This document shows, one piece after another, positions 27,833 through 37,009 of a stretch of 64,000 nt of DNA (positions are counted from its first letter, which is position 1; every line of letters begins with the position of its first letter). This DNA comes from Neisseria meningitidis (lineage in GTDB: Bacteria > Pseudomonadota > Gammaproteobacteria > Burkholderiales > Neisseriaceae). The stretch covers positions 1,798,001-1,862,000 of the forward strand of contig NZ_LR134525.1 of assembly GCF_900638555.1 (NCBI RefSeq), read 5' to 3'. Made by a program: the position numbers and the translations under genes. The notes below the pieces were generated by a model, which was not told the DNA's origin, searched no databases, and saw only the letters and a list, made by a program, of their open reading frames with translations.

Positions 27833-28552
27833 ATGACACAGCAAATCAAATACAAACGCGTATTACTGAAACTCTCCGGCGAATCCCTGATGGGTTCCGA
27901 TTCATTCGGCATCAATCACGATACCATCGTTCAAACTGTCGGCGAAATTGCCGAAGTCGTTAAAATGGGCGTGCAAGTCGGTATTGTTGTCGGCGGCGGC
28001 AATATTTTCCGGGGCGTATCCGCCCAAGCAGGCAGCATGGATCGCGCCACTGCCGATTACATGGGTATGATGGCGACCGTGATGAACGCCTTGGCACTCA
28101 AAGACGCATTTGAAACTTTAGGCATCAAAGCGCGCGTACAATCCGCACTGTCTATGCAGCAAATCGCTGAAACTTACGCCCGTCCTAAAGCCATCCAATA
28201 TTTGGAAGAAGGCAAAGTCGTGATTTTTGCCGCCGGTACCGGTAACCCGTTCTTCACGACCGACACTGCCGCCGCATTGCGCGGTGCGGAAATGAACTGC
28301 GACGTGATGCTCAAAGCCACCAACGTCGACGGTGTATACACCGCAGACCCGAAAAAAGACCCGTCCGCCACACGCTACGAAACCATTACTTTTGACGAAG
28401 CCTTGTTGAAAAACCTCAAAGTCATGGACGCGACCGCTTTCGCCCTCTGCCGCGAACGCAAGCTCAATATCGTCGTCTTCGGCATCGCCAAAGAAGGCTC
28501 GCTCAAACGCGTCATTACCGGCGAAGACGAGGGAACGCTGGTTCACTGCTGA
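27833..28552 (+). CDS. pyrH: Uridylate kinase PyrH
   Basis: 239 residues. It phosphorylates UMP to [73 protein letters not shown] and [20 protein letters not shown] are the amino-acid-kinase family signatures. AAGCAAGG lies upstream of the ATG. Last chromosomal backbone gene before the maf island. Confidence 0.97.
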   Translation: MTQQIKYKRVLLKLSGESLMGSDSFGINHDTIVQTVGEIAEVVKMGVQVGIVVGGGNIFRGVSAQAGSMDRATADYMGMMATVMNALALKDAFETLGIKARVQSALSMQQIAETYARPKAIQYLEEGKVVIFAAGTGNPFFTTDTAAALRGAEMNCDVMLKATNVDGVYTADPKKDPSATRYETITFDEALLKNLKVMDATAFALCRERKLNIVVFGIAKEGSLKRVITGEDEGTLVHC

Positions 28553-28617
28553 TTGACCATAGTGTCGGCAGATATAGTCGCATATGGGCTTCAGACAGCC
28601 ATTTATTATATGGAGAT

Positions 28618-28689
28618 TATAGTGGATTAAATTTAACCAGTACGGCGTTGCCTCGCCTTGCCGTACTGGTTTAAATTTAATCCACTATA
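28618..28689. repeat. Minimal Correia element, 72-bp near-perfect palindrome
   Basis: TATAGTGGATTAAATTTAACC on the left and its exact complement on the right; the centre is CAGTACGG...CCGTACTGG. The long core is missing, leaving the two ends almost back to back. It forms the left border of the maf island, 45 bp upstream of mafA, and overlaps the probable promoter region. Confidence 0.88.
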
Positions 28690-28734
28690 TTTACAATTTT
28701 GATACAATTTGTTTTTCATCAAAGGAGAAAATCT

Positions 28735-29697
28735 ATGCAAGCACGGCTGCTGATACCTATTCTTTTTTCAGTTTTTATTTTATCCGCCTGCGGGACACTG
28801 ACAGGTATTCCATCGCATGGCGGAGGTAAACGCTTTGCGGTCGAACAAGAACTTGTGGCCGCTTCTGCCAGAGCTGCCGTTAAAGACATGGATTTACAGG
28901 CATTACACGGACGAAAAGTTGCATTGTACATTGCAACTATGGGCGACCAAGGTTCAGGCAGTTTGACAGGGGGTCGCTACTCCATTGATGCACTGATTCG
29001 TGGCGAATACATAAACAGCCCTGCCGTCCGTACCGATTACACCTATCCACGTTACGAAACCACCGCTGAAACAACATCAGGCGGTTTGACAGGTTTAACC
29101 ACTTCTTTATCTACACTTAATGCCCCTGCACTCTCGCGCACCCAATCAGACGGTAGCGGAAGTAAAAGCAGTCTGGGCTTAAATATTGGCGGGATGGGGG
29201 ATTATCGAAATGAAACCTTGACGACTAACCCGCGCGACACTGCCTTTCTTTCCCACTTGGTACAGACCGTATTTTTCCTGCGCGGCATAGACGTTGTTTC
29301 TCCTGCCAATGCCGATACGGATGTGTTTATTAACATCGACGTATTCGGAACGATACGCAACAGAACCGAAATGCACCTATACAATGCCGAAACACTGAAA
29401 GCCCAAACAAAACTGGAATATTTCGCAGTAGACAGAACCAATAAAAAATTGCTCATCAAACCAAAAACCAATGCGTTTGAAGCTGCCTATAAAGAAAATT
29501 ACGCATTGTGGATGGGACCGTATAAAGTAAGCAAAGGAATTAAACCGACAGAAGGATTAATGGTCGATTTCTCCGATATCCAACCATACGGCAATCATAT
29601 GGGTAACTCTGCCCCATCCGTAGAGGCTGATAACAGTCATGAGGGGTATGGATACAGCGATGAAGCAGTGCGACGACATAGACAAGGGCAACCTTGA
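28735..29697 (+). CDS. mafA: MafA adhesin lipoprotein
   Basis: 320 residues from ATG 28735 (AAAGGAG 8 bp upstream). Lipoprotein signal with lipobox ILSAC (Cys19). The mature part contains [66 protein letters not shown] and [12 protein letters not shown], typical of the MafA family of multiple adhesin family glycolipid-binding lipoproteins. MafA is the constant companion of MafB toxins and was reported to be needed for, or linked with, their secretion. First gene of the maf island. Confidence 0.95.
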   Translation: MQARLLIPILFSVFILSACGTLTGIPSHGGGKRFAVEQELVAASARAAVKDMDLQALHGRKVALYIATMGDQGSGSLTGGRYSIDALIRGEYINSPAVRTDYTYPRYETTAETTSGGLTGLTTSLSTLNAPALSRTQSDGSGSKSSLGLNIGGMGDYRNETLTTNPRDTAFLSHLVQTVFFLRGIDVVSPANADTDVFINIDVFGTIRNRTEMHLYNAETLKAQTKLEYFAVDRTNKKLLIKPKTNAFEAAYKENYALWMGPYKVSKGIKPTEGLMVDFSDIQPYGNHMGNSAPSVEADNSHEGYGYSDEAVRRHRQGQP

Positions 29698-29736
29698 TTC
29701 ACACTACCATAACCGCTTGCTACCAAGGAAAACAAA

Positions 29737-31185
29737 ATGAATTTGCCTATTCAAAAATTCATGATGCTGTTTGCAGCAGCAATATCGTTGCTGCAAATCC
29801 CCATTAGTCATGCGAACGGTTTGGATGCCCGTTTGCGCGATGATATGCAGGCAAAACACTACGAACCGGGTGGTAAATACCATCTGTTTGGTAATGCTCG
29901 CGGCAGTGTTAAAAATCGGGTTTACGCCGTCCAAACATTTGATGCAACTGCGGTCGGCCCCATACTGCCTATTACACACGAACGGACAGGATTTGAAGGC
30001 ATTATCGGTTATGAAACCCATTTTTCAGGACATGGACATGAAGTACACAGTCCGTTCGATAATCATGATTCAAAAAGCACTTCTGATTTCAGCGGCGGCG
30101 TAGACGGTGGTTTTACCGTTTACCAACTTCATCGGACAGGGTCGGAAATCCATCCGGAGGATGGATATGACGGGCCGCAAGGCAGCGATTATCCGCCCCC
30201 CGGAGGAGCAAGGGATATATACAGCTACTATGTCAAAGGAACTTCAACAAAAACAAAGAGTAATATTGTTCCCCGAGCCCCATTTTCAGACCGCTGGCTA
30301 AAAGAAAATGCCGGTGCCGCCTCTGGTTTTTTCAGCCGTGCTGATGAAGCAGGAAAACTGATATGGGAAAGCGACCCCAATAAAAATTGGTGGGCTAACC
30401 GTATGGATGATATTCGCGGCATCGTCCAAGGTGCGGTTAATCCTTTTTTAATGGGTTTTCAAGGAGTAGGGATTGGGGCAATTACAGACAGTGCAGTAAG
30501 CCCGGTCACAGATACAGCCGCGCAGCAGACTCTACAAGGTATTAATCATTTAGGAAATTTAAGTCCCGAAGCACAACTTGCGGCTGCAACCGCATTACAA
30601 GACAGTGCTTTTGCGGTAAAAGACGGTATCAATTCCGCCAGACAATGGGCTGATGCCCATCCGAATATAACTGCAACAGCCCAAACTGCCCTTGCCGTAG
30701 CAGAGGCCGCAACTACGGTTTGGGGCGGTAAAAAAGTAGAACTTAACCCGACCAAATGGGATTGGGTTAAAAATACCGGCTATAAAACACCTGCTGTTCG
30801 CACCATGCATACTTTGGATGGGGAAATGGCCGGTGGGAATAGACCGCCTAAATCTATAACGTCCAACAGCAAAGCAGATGCTTCCACACAACCGTCTTTA
30901 CAAGCGCAACTAATTGGAGAACAAATTAGTAGTGGGCATGCTTATAACAAGCATGTCATAAGACAACAAGAATTTACGGATTTAAATATCAATTCACCAG
31001 CAGATTTTGCTCGGCATATTGAAAATATTGTTAGCCATCCAACAAATATGAAAGAGTTACCTCGCGGTAGAACTGCGTATTGGGATGATAAAACAGGGAC
31101 AATAGTTATCCGAGATAAAAATTCTGACGATGGAGGTACAGCATTTAGACCAACATCAGGTAAAAAATATTATGATGATTTATAG
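29737..31185 (+). CDS. mafB: MafB secreted polymorphic toxin
   Basis: 482 residues. Signal peptide 1-27 (cut near SHA-NG), then the MafB-specific conserved region (RLRDDMQAKHYEPGGKYHLFG, GFEGIIGYETHFSGHGHEVHSPFDNH...) up to the border motif NPTKWDWVKNTGY at about 337-349 and DGEMAGGN near 363-370. The variable C-terminal toxin starts at about 370. It shows GHAYNKHVIRQQEF, SPADFARHIENIV, GRTAYWDDKTGTIVIRDKN and DGGTAFRP, a small-nuclease-like pattern also seen at CdiA toxin ends; the exact activity is not certain. The cognate immunity gene follows 9 bp later. Confidence 0.93.
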   Translation: MNLPIQKFMMLFAAAISLLQIPISHANGLDARLRDDMQAKHYEPGGKYHLFGNARGSVKNRVYAVQTFDATAVGPILPITHERTGFEGIIGYETHFSGHGHEVHSPFDNHDSKSTSDFSGGVDGGFTVYQLHRTGSEIHPEDGYDGPQGSDYPPPGGARDIYSYYVKGTSTKTKSNIVPRAPFSDRWLKENAGAASGFFSRADEAGKLIWESDPNKNWWANRMDDIRGIVQGAVNPFLMGFQGVGIGAITDSAVSPVTDTAAQQTLQGINHLGNLSPEAQLAAATALQDSAFAVKDGINSARQWADAHPNITATAQTALAVAEAATTVWGGKKVELNPTKWDWVKNTGYKTPAVRTMHTLDGEMAGGNRPPKSITSNSKADASTQPSLQAQLIGEQISSGHAYNKHVIRQQEFTDLNINSPADFARHIENIVSHPTNMKELPRGRTAYWDDKTGTIVIRDKNSDDGGTAFRPTSGKKYYDDL

Positions 31186-31194
31186 GAAAAAGCC

Positions 31195-31401
31195 ATGAAT
31201 ATACTATCCATAAATAATCAAAACTCAACTATTTCACTAACTCAAGATGAAGTTTTTGTTTTACGAGCTATCTTGAATGAGATATATGCGGGCGTATGTG
31301 TAGATTCAAGAGAATTTGAAAATGTATCTGGTGTTAGAAAACATGAAGTAGATAATTTACAACAACAGTTTGCTGGAATTTATAAAAAAATGACAACTTA
31401 A
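31195..31401 (+). CDS. mafI: MafI immunity protein of the active MafB
   Basis: 68 residues, immediately after mafB (9-bp gap, GGAAAAAG upstream). SLTQDEVFVLRAILNEI and SREFENVSGVRKHEVDNLQQQFAGIYKKM look like a small helical protein; a similar pattern is found in immunity proteins beside contact-dependent inhibition toxins. Assigned by position and size. AT-rich like the whole island. Confidence 0.85.
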   Translation: MNILSINNQNSTISLTQDEVFVLRAILNEIYAGVCVDSREFENVSGVRKHEVDNLQQQFAGIYKKMTT

Positions 31402-31402
31402 C

Positions 31403-31784
31403 AACCCAAATTTTTGTCAGAGCCTAGTGCAAATTACAACTATGATTCTATTGTAGCCGAAATGAAAGAAAAAAATCATGGGTTGGCGACAGGGTTGATG
31501 TTGTTAATATGCCTGATGGAGCACCTACTAGTATGGATAACACGCGTATTATGGCAGCACGTGAAGCAGGAGTAAAAGTGGAAGCGAATGTTCATAATTT
31601 TAATGACCGATTATCATCAAAAGAGAGAATCAGGTTTAAGCATGATGGTATTGAGCCTCAAACTTGGGGAGAAGCTATCCAGCTACGAATTAGAAAGCAA
31701 GAAACACAAAAAGGAGTTCCAGAAGGGTGGAGCAAAAGATTTCCTAACGGAAGTATTTGTGATGTAAAGGTACTTAGGAAATGA
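31403..31784 (+). pseudogene. Orphan MafB toxin C-terminal cassette 1, without N-terminal part
   Basis: Open from ATG 31509 to 31784: NMPDGAPTSMDNTRIMAAREAGV, then PQTWGEAIQLRIRKQ and WSKRFPNGS. The upstream codons (VGDRVDVV before NMPDG) are continuous with it, but a frame break occurs at about 31470-31490, where another frame reads NYNYDSIVAEMKEKNHG. No mafB conserved region, signal peptide or ribosome site precedes it. It is a silent toxin end. A diverged fragment of the same toxin family occurs at 37060-37184. Confidence 0.8.
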
Positions 31785-32152
31785 TAAAACAAAATAGTTT
31801 TGTTCCGTATCCTGAAGCAATGCTTCCTAAAGGATTTAAATATCCGCAAAGTTATTTAAAATTAGCTCAATCCACTCATGCCATTAACTACGATGAACAA
31901 TATTCTTTTCCTTGGTGGTTTGAAAATGCAGAAAGCAATATATCAGAAGTAATTGACATTTATTTTGAAATAACTGGCATTCCAAACCTATTACCTTTTG
32001 CTAGAAACCAAGAGTGGGCTGCCTGTTTTGATATTTCAGATAAATCAGGTAATCCTAAAATTATAGTAGTTAATTTAGATAATACAAAATATTACGAGAC
32101 TTTTGAAAATTTTGATACTTGGCTAAAAGAAGCTGAAAATGATGGTTGGTAG
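31781..32152 (+). CDS. SUKH (SMI1/KNR4-like) immunity protein 1
   Basis: 123 residues, overlapping the toxin stop by 4 bp (ATGA). EAMLPKGFKYPQSYLKLA, PWWFENAE, LLPFARNQEWAACFDISDKSGNPKIIVVNLDN and FENFDTWLKEAE are the SUKH pattern with conserved Trp and Asp-x-x-Asn. Predicted to neutralise the toxin of cassette 1. It is about half identical to the gene at 37181-37555. Confidence 0.82.
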   Translation: MIKQNSFVPYPEAMLPKGFKYPQSYLKLAQSTHAINYDEQYSFPWWFENAESNISEVIDIYFEITGIPNLLPFARNQEWAACFDISDKSGNPKIIVVNLDNTKYYETFENFDTWLKEAENDGW

Positions 32153-32262
32153 CAGCCGTAGGTCGGATTCTCGAATCCGACATTTTCCAACAGCGGCATT
32201 TCGGAAACGATAGATGCGTCAAATATTTTTGTCGGATGCAAATATCCGACCTACATCTCTGC
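32153..32262. repeat. Cassette junction with long inverted repeat
   Basis: GTAGGTCGGAT... at 32158 pairs with ...ATCCGACCTAC ending at about 32253, with a further internal TCGGATTC/GAATCCGA hairpin. Outer flanks AGCAGCCGTAG and CTACATCTCTGCGCAGCAGACTC are shared with the junction at 34813-34866, though the central hairpin sequence differs. Confidence 0.75.
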
Positions 32263-33007
32263 GCAGCAGACTCTACAAGGTATTAATGATTTAGGAAATT
32301 TAAGTCCGGAAGCACAACTTGCCGCCGTGAGCCTATTACAGGACAGTGCTTTTGCGGTAAAAGACGGCATTAATTCCGCCAGACAATGGGCTGATGCCCA
32401 TCCGAATATAACTGCAACAGCCCAAACTGCCCTTTCCGCAGCAGAGGCCGCAGGTACGGTTTGGGGCGGTAAAAAAGTAGAACTTAACCCGACCAAATGG
32501 GATTGGGTTAAAAATACCGGCTATAAAACACCTACTGCCCGCCCTATGCAGACTTTAGATGGGGAGATGGCAGGTGGGAATAAGCCACCAAAACCAAGTA
32601 CGCAGCAACACCCTACACACTCTGATAACAATATCGGCTTACCTGCCTCATATGTTAAACCTGATACATCTATTTCTCCGACAGGAACAATTCAAGACCG
32701 CATCAGATGGACAAAGTCCAAGTTTCCTACTGAGAAATCTTTAAATGGACATTTCAAAGCTCATGGAAAAGAATTTGGCGATATAACCATTGAAGACTAC
32801 CAAAAAATGGCGTCTGATTTGTTATTAAAACAGACATCGGACAAGATATTAGGTTATCAGACGGAACATAGACGAGTGCGCTATGATATCAATAACAATA
32901 TCTATGTTTTGGCCAATCCAAAAACATTCAAAATCAAAACAATGTTTAAACCAAACTTAGGAAAGAAGTATTATGATGGAGAATTCAAAAAAGACATGGG
33001 AAATTGA
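32263..33007 (+). pseudogene. Silent MafB cassette 2 (BECR-like nuclease end)
   Basis: Starts in frame with the last part of the mafB conserved region (AQQTLQGINDLGNLSPEAQLAA... through NPTKWDWVKNTGY and DGEMAGGN), nearly identical to mafB, but without start codon or signal peptide. The variable end carries SLNGHFKAHGKEFGDITIEDYQKMA and RRVRYDINNNIYVLANPKTFKIKTMFKPNLGKKYYD. That is the pattern of barnase/EndoU/colicin-D-like RNase domains: HxxxHGxEFG, R...VRYD, TxFKP. It can become active only by recombination into mafB. Confidence 0.85.
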
Positions 33008-33179
33008 CGGAGAAATATGGCTACATTGTCCTGTTTGCGGAACTGAAGTTATGGACTATGATATCTGTGACGTTTGTCAGTGGCAAAATACAGGAGAAAC
33101 TAATATAGATGGTGGCCCTAATGAAATGACACTTGCGGAGGCGAAAGAAGCTTACGCAAAAGGCTTACCAATCAGATAA
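32973..33179 (+). CDS. CPCC-type cysteine-rich immunity protein
   Basis: 68 residues, overlapping the end of cassette 2 by 35 bp. CPVCGTEVMDYDICDVCQWQN carries two Cys-x2-Cys pairs (zinc knuckle) followed by GGPNEMTLAEAKEAYAKG, the CPCC family typical of immunity genes next to RNase toxins. A start three bases later is equally possible. Confidence 0.85.
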   Translation: MMENSKKTWEIDGEIWLHCPVCGTEVMDYDICDVCQWQNTGETNIDGGPNEMTLAEAKEAYAKGLPIR

Positions 33180-33199
33180 ATAAGCACCTAGAGAAATCA

Positions 33200-33469
33200 A
33201 TGATGACGGAATCCCATGGTTACCTATCAAATAATTTACCTGTTAAAATCATAAATGATATTATTTATGCAACCCAGTTAGTCGAAGATTTGGTTTTAGG
33301 AAAAATAAAAATTGTTGATTTTTTAAAATCATATAACAATTTTTATTGTTGGCTTGGTTTTGATGAGTTGCCTCAATCTGAGAAAATAAAATTCCTAAGC
33401 TATCTTAATATATTAAGTATTCATAAAGAAATACAAGATGAAACTGTGAATAGGGTTTATACCGATTGA
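33200..33469 (+). CDS. Hypothetical protein, probable orphan immunity gene
   Basis: 89 residues, very AT-rich, no family recognised. It lies between two immunity-like genes without its own toxin end. GAGAAATC precedes the ATG weakly. Confidence 0.55.
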   Translation: MMTESHGYLSNNLPVKIINDIIYATQLVEDLVLGKIKIVDFLKSYNNFYCWLGFDELPQSEKIKFLSYLNILSIHKEIQDETVNRVYTD

Positions 33470-33491
33470 AAAATAGTAGATAGAGATTAAC

Positions 33492-33794
33492 ATGTTAAAT
33501 GAAATTTTTGAAATTTATTCGAGACAAGGGGAATCTTTGATAGGAATTGGAATTAGAGAAGCCGCATTACCCGTCCCTATTGCAATAGATATATTAAATT
33601 TATTTATCAATGAGAGAATACTTGTATTGGGGGGAGATATTTATATCAAGAAAGATAATTATTTTTATCAAACATATGATAATTGGTATTACGAGGGAAG
33701 TAATTTATTTAACAGTATCGACAAAGCAATGCATTATTTATCTCAAATAAAATTAGAGAATGCATACGTATCTTTTGTGTTGAAATTTATCTAA
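33492..33794 (+). CDS. Imm40-like orphan immunity protein
   Basis: 100 residues. LPVPIAIDILNLFINERILVLGGDIY and YFYQTYDNWYYEG fit the Imm40 family. No cognate toxin end is nearby, so it is an orphan that could protect against a MafB variant made by sister cells. Confidence 0.72.
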   Translation: MLNEIFEIYSRQGESLIGIGIREAALPVPIAIDILNLFINERILVLGGDIYIKKDNYFYQTYDNWYYEGSNLFNSIDKAMHYLSQIKLENAYVSFVLKFI

Positions 33795-33870
33795 CAAAGG
33801 AAGCACAAGAATAGATTTATAGTAAAACATCAAGATGTTGAAAATGCTGGCTTTTAATCCAACCTACACT

Positions 33871-34489
33871 GACCGGCTCAGATACAGCCGCTCAGCAGAC
33901 TCTACAAGGTATTAATGATTTAGGAAAATTAAGTCCGGAAGCACAACTTGCTGCCGCGAGCCTATTACAGGACAGTGCTTTTGCGGTAAAAGACGGCATC
34001 AATTCCGCCAGACAATGGGCTGATGCCCATCCGAACATTACAGCTACTGCCCAAACTGCCCTTGCCGTAGCAGAGGCCGCAGGTACGGTTTGGCGCGGTA
34101 AAAAAGTAGAACTTAACCCGACTAAATGGGATTGGGTTAAAAATACCAGCTATAAAAAACCTGCTGCCCGCCCTATGCAGACTGTAGACGGGGAAATGGC
34201 TGGGGGAAACAAGCCAGTTGTTAAATCTATCAGACCAACTACGCGAGATGAATTACGTCAAGCATTGCAAGAACAAGGTTTTAGACGTACTGGTTCAGAT
34301 GAGGCTCAATATGAAACATGGAAAGGTCCTGATGGCGTGAAAATAGATATTCGTCCAAATGGAGAGGTTATAAGAACCCAAAGAGTGCCGCGAACCGATG
34401 GTGTACAGGGAAAATATCCGCAACGACAAAATTATGAAGGCAATCCATTGCCAAATAATCGTCATCATTCTGGATATTTTATCAAATGA
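33871..34489 (+). pseudogene. Silent MafB cassette 3
   Basis: Begins SDTAAQQTLQGINDLGKLSPEAQLAA, again the mafB conserved region without a start, with NPTKWDWVKNTSYKK and DGEMAGGN as border. The toxin end from about 34220 reads TRDELRQALQEQGFRR..., ETWKGPDGVKIDIRPNGEVIRTQRV and PLPNNRHHSGYF, a pattern of small polymorphic-toxin nuclease domains with conserved Asp/Arg/His; exact activity not assigned. It ends overlapping the next immunity gene by 4 bp. Confidence 0.82.
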
Positions 34490-34803
34490 AAAAAAATATT
34501 TTTCACAATGTAAGCCTTTATGAAATAATCTTTTCCGATAATGGAAATACCCTTACATTATCTTTTACAGATACAATTGAAGGTAATTATTTCGGATATA
34601 TCAAATGCAGTAATATTTTGAATTTTAAATTAGATACAAATAATTTCGTAGATTATGAGGATAAGGAAGATAGCTTGTTTCCCTTGTTTATACCCGAAAT
34701 AGAGCTATATAAATACCAATTTTATAGTGAAATTATTATTGATGTAGGGATTATTATAAAAATATCTGCTGAAACAATTAATTTTGAGCCACTGGGAAAA
34801 TAG
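34486..34803 (+). CDS. Immunity protein of cassette 3
   Basis: 105 residues, ATGA overlap with the cassette 3 toxin end. Rich in beta-strand pattern (YEIIFSDNGNTLTLSFTDTIEGNYFGYIKCSNIL). No named family recognised; assignment is by position. Confidence 0.7.
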   Translation: MKKNIFHNVSLYEIIFSDNGNTLTLSFTDTIEGNYFGYIKCSNILNFKLDTNNFVDYEDKEDSLFPLFIPEIELYKYQFYSEIIIDVGIIIKISAETINFEPLGK

Positions 34804-34812
34804 TAACTGCTT

Positions 34813-34866
34813 TCCCAGCAGCCGTAGCAACTGTATTTTTACCCGACGGGGTAAAAATACAGTTGC
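34813..34866. repeat. Cassette junction hairpin
   Basis: GTAGCAACTGTATTTTTACC is the left arm and GGTAAAAATACAGTTGCTAC the right arm, a perfect 20-bp stem with a short loop (CGACGG). The outer flanks GCAGCC and ATCTCTGCGCAGCAGAC match the junction at 32153-32262. Confidence 0.85.
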
Positions 34867-34871
34867 TACAT

Positions 34872-35602
34872 CTCTGCGCAGCAGACTCTACAAGGTATTA
34901 ATAATTTAGGAAAATTAAGCCCGGAAGCACAACTTGCTGCCGCGAGCATATTACAGGACAGTGCTTTTGCGGTAAAAGACGGCATCAATTCCGCCAGACA
35001 ATGGGCTGATGCCCATCCGAATATAACAGCAACAGCCCAAACTGCCCTTGCCGTAGCAGAGGCCGCAGGTACGGTTTGGAGAGGTAAAAAAGTAGAACTT
35101 AACCCGACCAAATGGGATTGGGTTAAAAATACCGGCTATAAAAAACCTGCTGTTCGCCATATGCAGACTAAGGCGTTAGGTACGGTAGATGAAATTGGCG
35201 ATACAGTACAGCAGGTTGGGAAACAGGCTAGCGGACAAAAAACCAGCGGTGGTAATCCTGCGATTGATAGCGACCCCTATAGCCCGAGTAGTGTGGCAGC
35301 TCGCATAGAAGCCGGTAAGGCGCGCAGTGATTTACAAATCAAAGACATTTTGAGCAATACTACTCAAAGGAGGTCCCGCTGTTCAGTATGATAAAGTGGG
35401 GGATTACAATGACGCACTAAATGATTTTAATAGTCTGAATGTTCGAAATGTACAAACACGTCCTAATGGAACGATAACGGGCAATTTACCTGATGGGCGT
35501 GCGGTTAATGCTCGTAATGATAGTAGTGGTGGAGAACCAACACTTGAAATAACAATTAGTAATAACCGAAAAATAAAAATCAGATATGGAAATACACGAT
35601 AA
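34872..35602 (+). pseudogene. Silent MafB cassette 4, frameshifted
   Basis: mafB conserved segment (AQQTLQGINNLGKLSPEAQLAA through NPTKWDWVKNTGYKK), then a linker with IGDTVQQVGKQASGQ and DPYSPSSVAARIEAGKARSDLQIK. At about 35365-35372 (CTCAAAGGAGG) one frame ends RRSRCSV, while the toxin end continues in another: GGPAVQYDKVGDYNDALNDFNSL, GNLPDGRAVNARNDSSGGEPTLEI, ending IKIRYGNTR at 35602. The latter pattern is common at toxin C termini. A single-base change restores the frame, so the cassette is decayed. Confidence 0.82.
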
Positions 35603-35605
35603 ATT

Positions 35606-36007
35606 ATGAAATTAAAAAGCTTAGATTTCCCAACTGGCTATTTCTATTTTGATAATGCAGCAATAAACTCTGATAAAGTAGAAGTTATAGCAGTTGGTTA
35701 TAGAAATACGGATAAAACCATAAAAATTTTTATTGAAGATGTTATTCATTTTAGGGTTGTTGATGAATCGTATTTTATAGATACTTTTATGGATTTAATT
35801 TCGGAAGATGCAGATAGAGCTTTGCTTCATGAAAATGGTGGTCAATCTTTTTTTGAACTTCTTGATGAGTGTTATGCGGAATGGATATTGAAAGAAAGTT
35901 ATTTTCCTTTGAATAGAGAATTCTTTAAATACTATATTTTTATGTTTGAGCAAACATTCATAGAAATAATTGGTTCTAGTGCAACGTATTCAATTATTGA
36001 GGGCTAG
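35606..36007 (+). CDS. Immunity protein of cassette 4
   Basis: 133 residues starting 3 bp after the toxin stop. Acidic and AT-rich, with DNAAINSDKVEVIAVGYRN and ALLHENGGQSFFELLDECYAEWIL. No family assigned. Position supports an immunity role. Confidence 0.68.
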   Translation: MKLKSLDFPTGYFYFDNAAINSDKVEVIAVGYRNTDKTIKIFIEDVIHFRVVDESYFIDTFMDLISEDADRALLHENGGQSFFELLDECYAEWILKESYFPLNREFFKYYIFMFEQTFIEIIGSSATYSIIEG

Positions 36008-36044
36008 CATAAGATGAGTAATAAGTTGCCTATCTTTCTTTCAG

Positions 36045-36153
36045 GCAGCCTGAAAATAAAACTACCCAAGTTGATGGTGTACCTGTATCAGTGAAGGGAA
36101 ATTTTGTTGATGGTAAATTTCGCATTGGTACGGCAACAATGAAATCATTTTAA
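36045..36153 (+). pseudogene. MafB toxin end fragment (cassette 5)
   Basis: A short in-frame tail TTQVDGVPVSVKGNFVDGKFRIGTATMKSF with stop at 36153, the extreme C terminus of a toxin domain type seen in other MafB/CdiA proteins. No conserved region precedes it. Confidence 0.6.
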
Positions 36154-36165
36154 ATTGAGCTAGAA

Positions 36166-36509
36166 ATGAACCTAGAAAATTATGAAAACATTTTAATAAA
36201 ATTACTTTTTTATCATAACAACTTAGTAAATGAATATTCTTATTTTATTGAAAATAAAAATTTATTTAAAATAGTATCTCGAACGAAAACGAGTAAGGGC
36301 TTTTTTTCACTATAGAAAAACCATTAAATTTTCTAAGCAAAAAAACTTATTTTGAGTTTAATTTTAAATATTTACACTCAGGGAAAGAACGCTTTGGTTC
36401 GTTTATGTGCTGGATAAATACTAATTTAATGGAATTTGAGGGGGTTTTTTTTAACGACCTGCTCCCTGATAATATGATAATAAATAACTTTTTTGAAATA
36501 AATGATTAA
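36166..36509 (+). pseudogene. Frameshifted immunity gene of cassette 5
   Basis: Starts MNLENYENILIKLLFYHNN and is open to a TAG at about 36315. In the T-run at 36301-36307 a one-base shift carries the frame on through LNFLSKKTYFEFNFKYLHSGKERFGSFMCWIN to a stop at 36507. Adding one base to the run would give about 114 residues. This short homopolymer looks like the site of decay. Confidence 0.65.
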
Positions 36510-36510
36510 C

Positions 36511-36656
36511 GATACACCAATAAAAATTGGTGGGGTAACCGTATGGATGATATTCGCGGCATCATCCAAGGTGCGGTTAATCCTTTAATTTACAAGGTAA
36601 GCAAGCAAAAGATTATTTACAACAACAAACTCATATCAGGAACTTAGACAAATGAA
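36511..36656 (+). pseudogene. MafB fragment (cassette 6)
   Basis: TNKNWWGNRMDDIRGIIQGAVNP is a copy of a more N-terminal part of mafB (residues about 215-237). It is joined directly to a toxin tail LQGKQAKDYLQQQTHIRNLDK ending in TGA at 36656. The conserved region between is deleted. The stop overlaps the next start. Confidence 0.7.
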
Positions 36657-37008
36657 TGAACACAACCTGTTAATTTTCTGTTTAAAAGACAATGTTTCAA
36701 TTAGTGAATATACTGAAATGATTGATTGGGCTTATAAAAACATTCAATCTGAAACAGTTGTAGAAATTACGGAAAATCAAATTATTGAATATCAAAATCG
36801 TGGATTATGGAGACTTGTTTCTGAAATTACCGATAATTGGTTATTTGGACCAAGTGAGGGGGATTGGCTAATAGATAAGGAAAGTATTTTGGCTGTAAAA
36901 GAAAAATTACAAAATTCAGATTTTTCTACAGAGTCCTTAGTGAAAAATATTATTCATGCACTTGAATATGCTATAAAAAATGAAAAAACAGTAATTTTTC
37001 ATTTTTGA
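36652..37008 (+). CDS. Immunity protein of cassette 6
   Basis: 118 residues, ATGA-type overlap with the toxin tail. IIEYQNRGLWRLVSEITDNWLFGPSEGDWLIDKESILAVKEKL is mostly helical and acidic; no family recognised. Assigned by position. Confidence 0.66.
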   Translation: MNEHNLLIFCLKDNVSISEYTEMIDWAYKNIQSETVVEITENQIIEYQNRGLWRLVSEITDNWLFGPSEGDWLIDKESILAVKEKLQNSDFSTESLVKNIIHALEYAIKNEKTVIFHF

Positions 37009-37009
37009 G

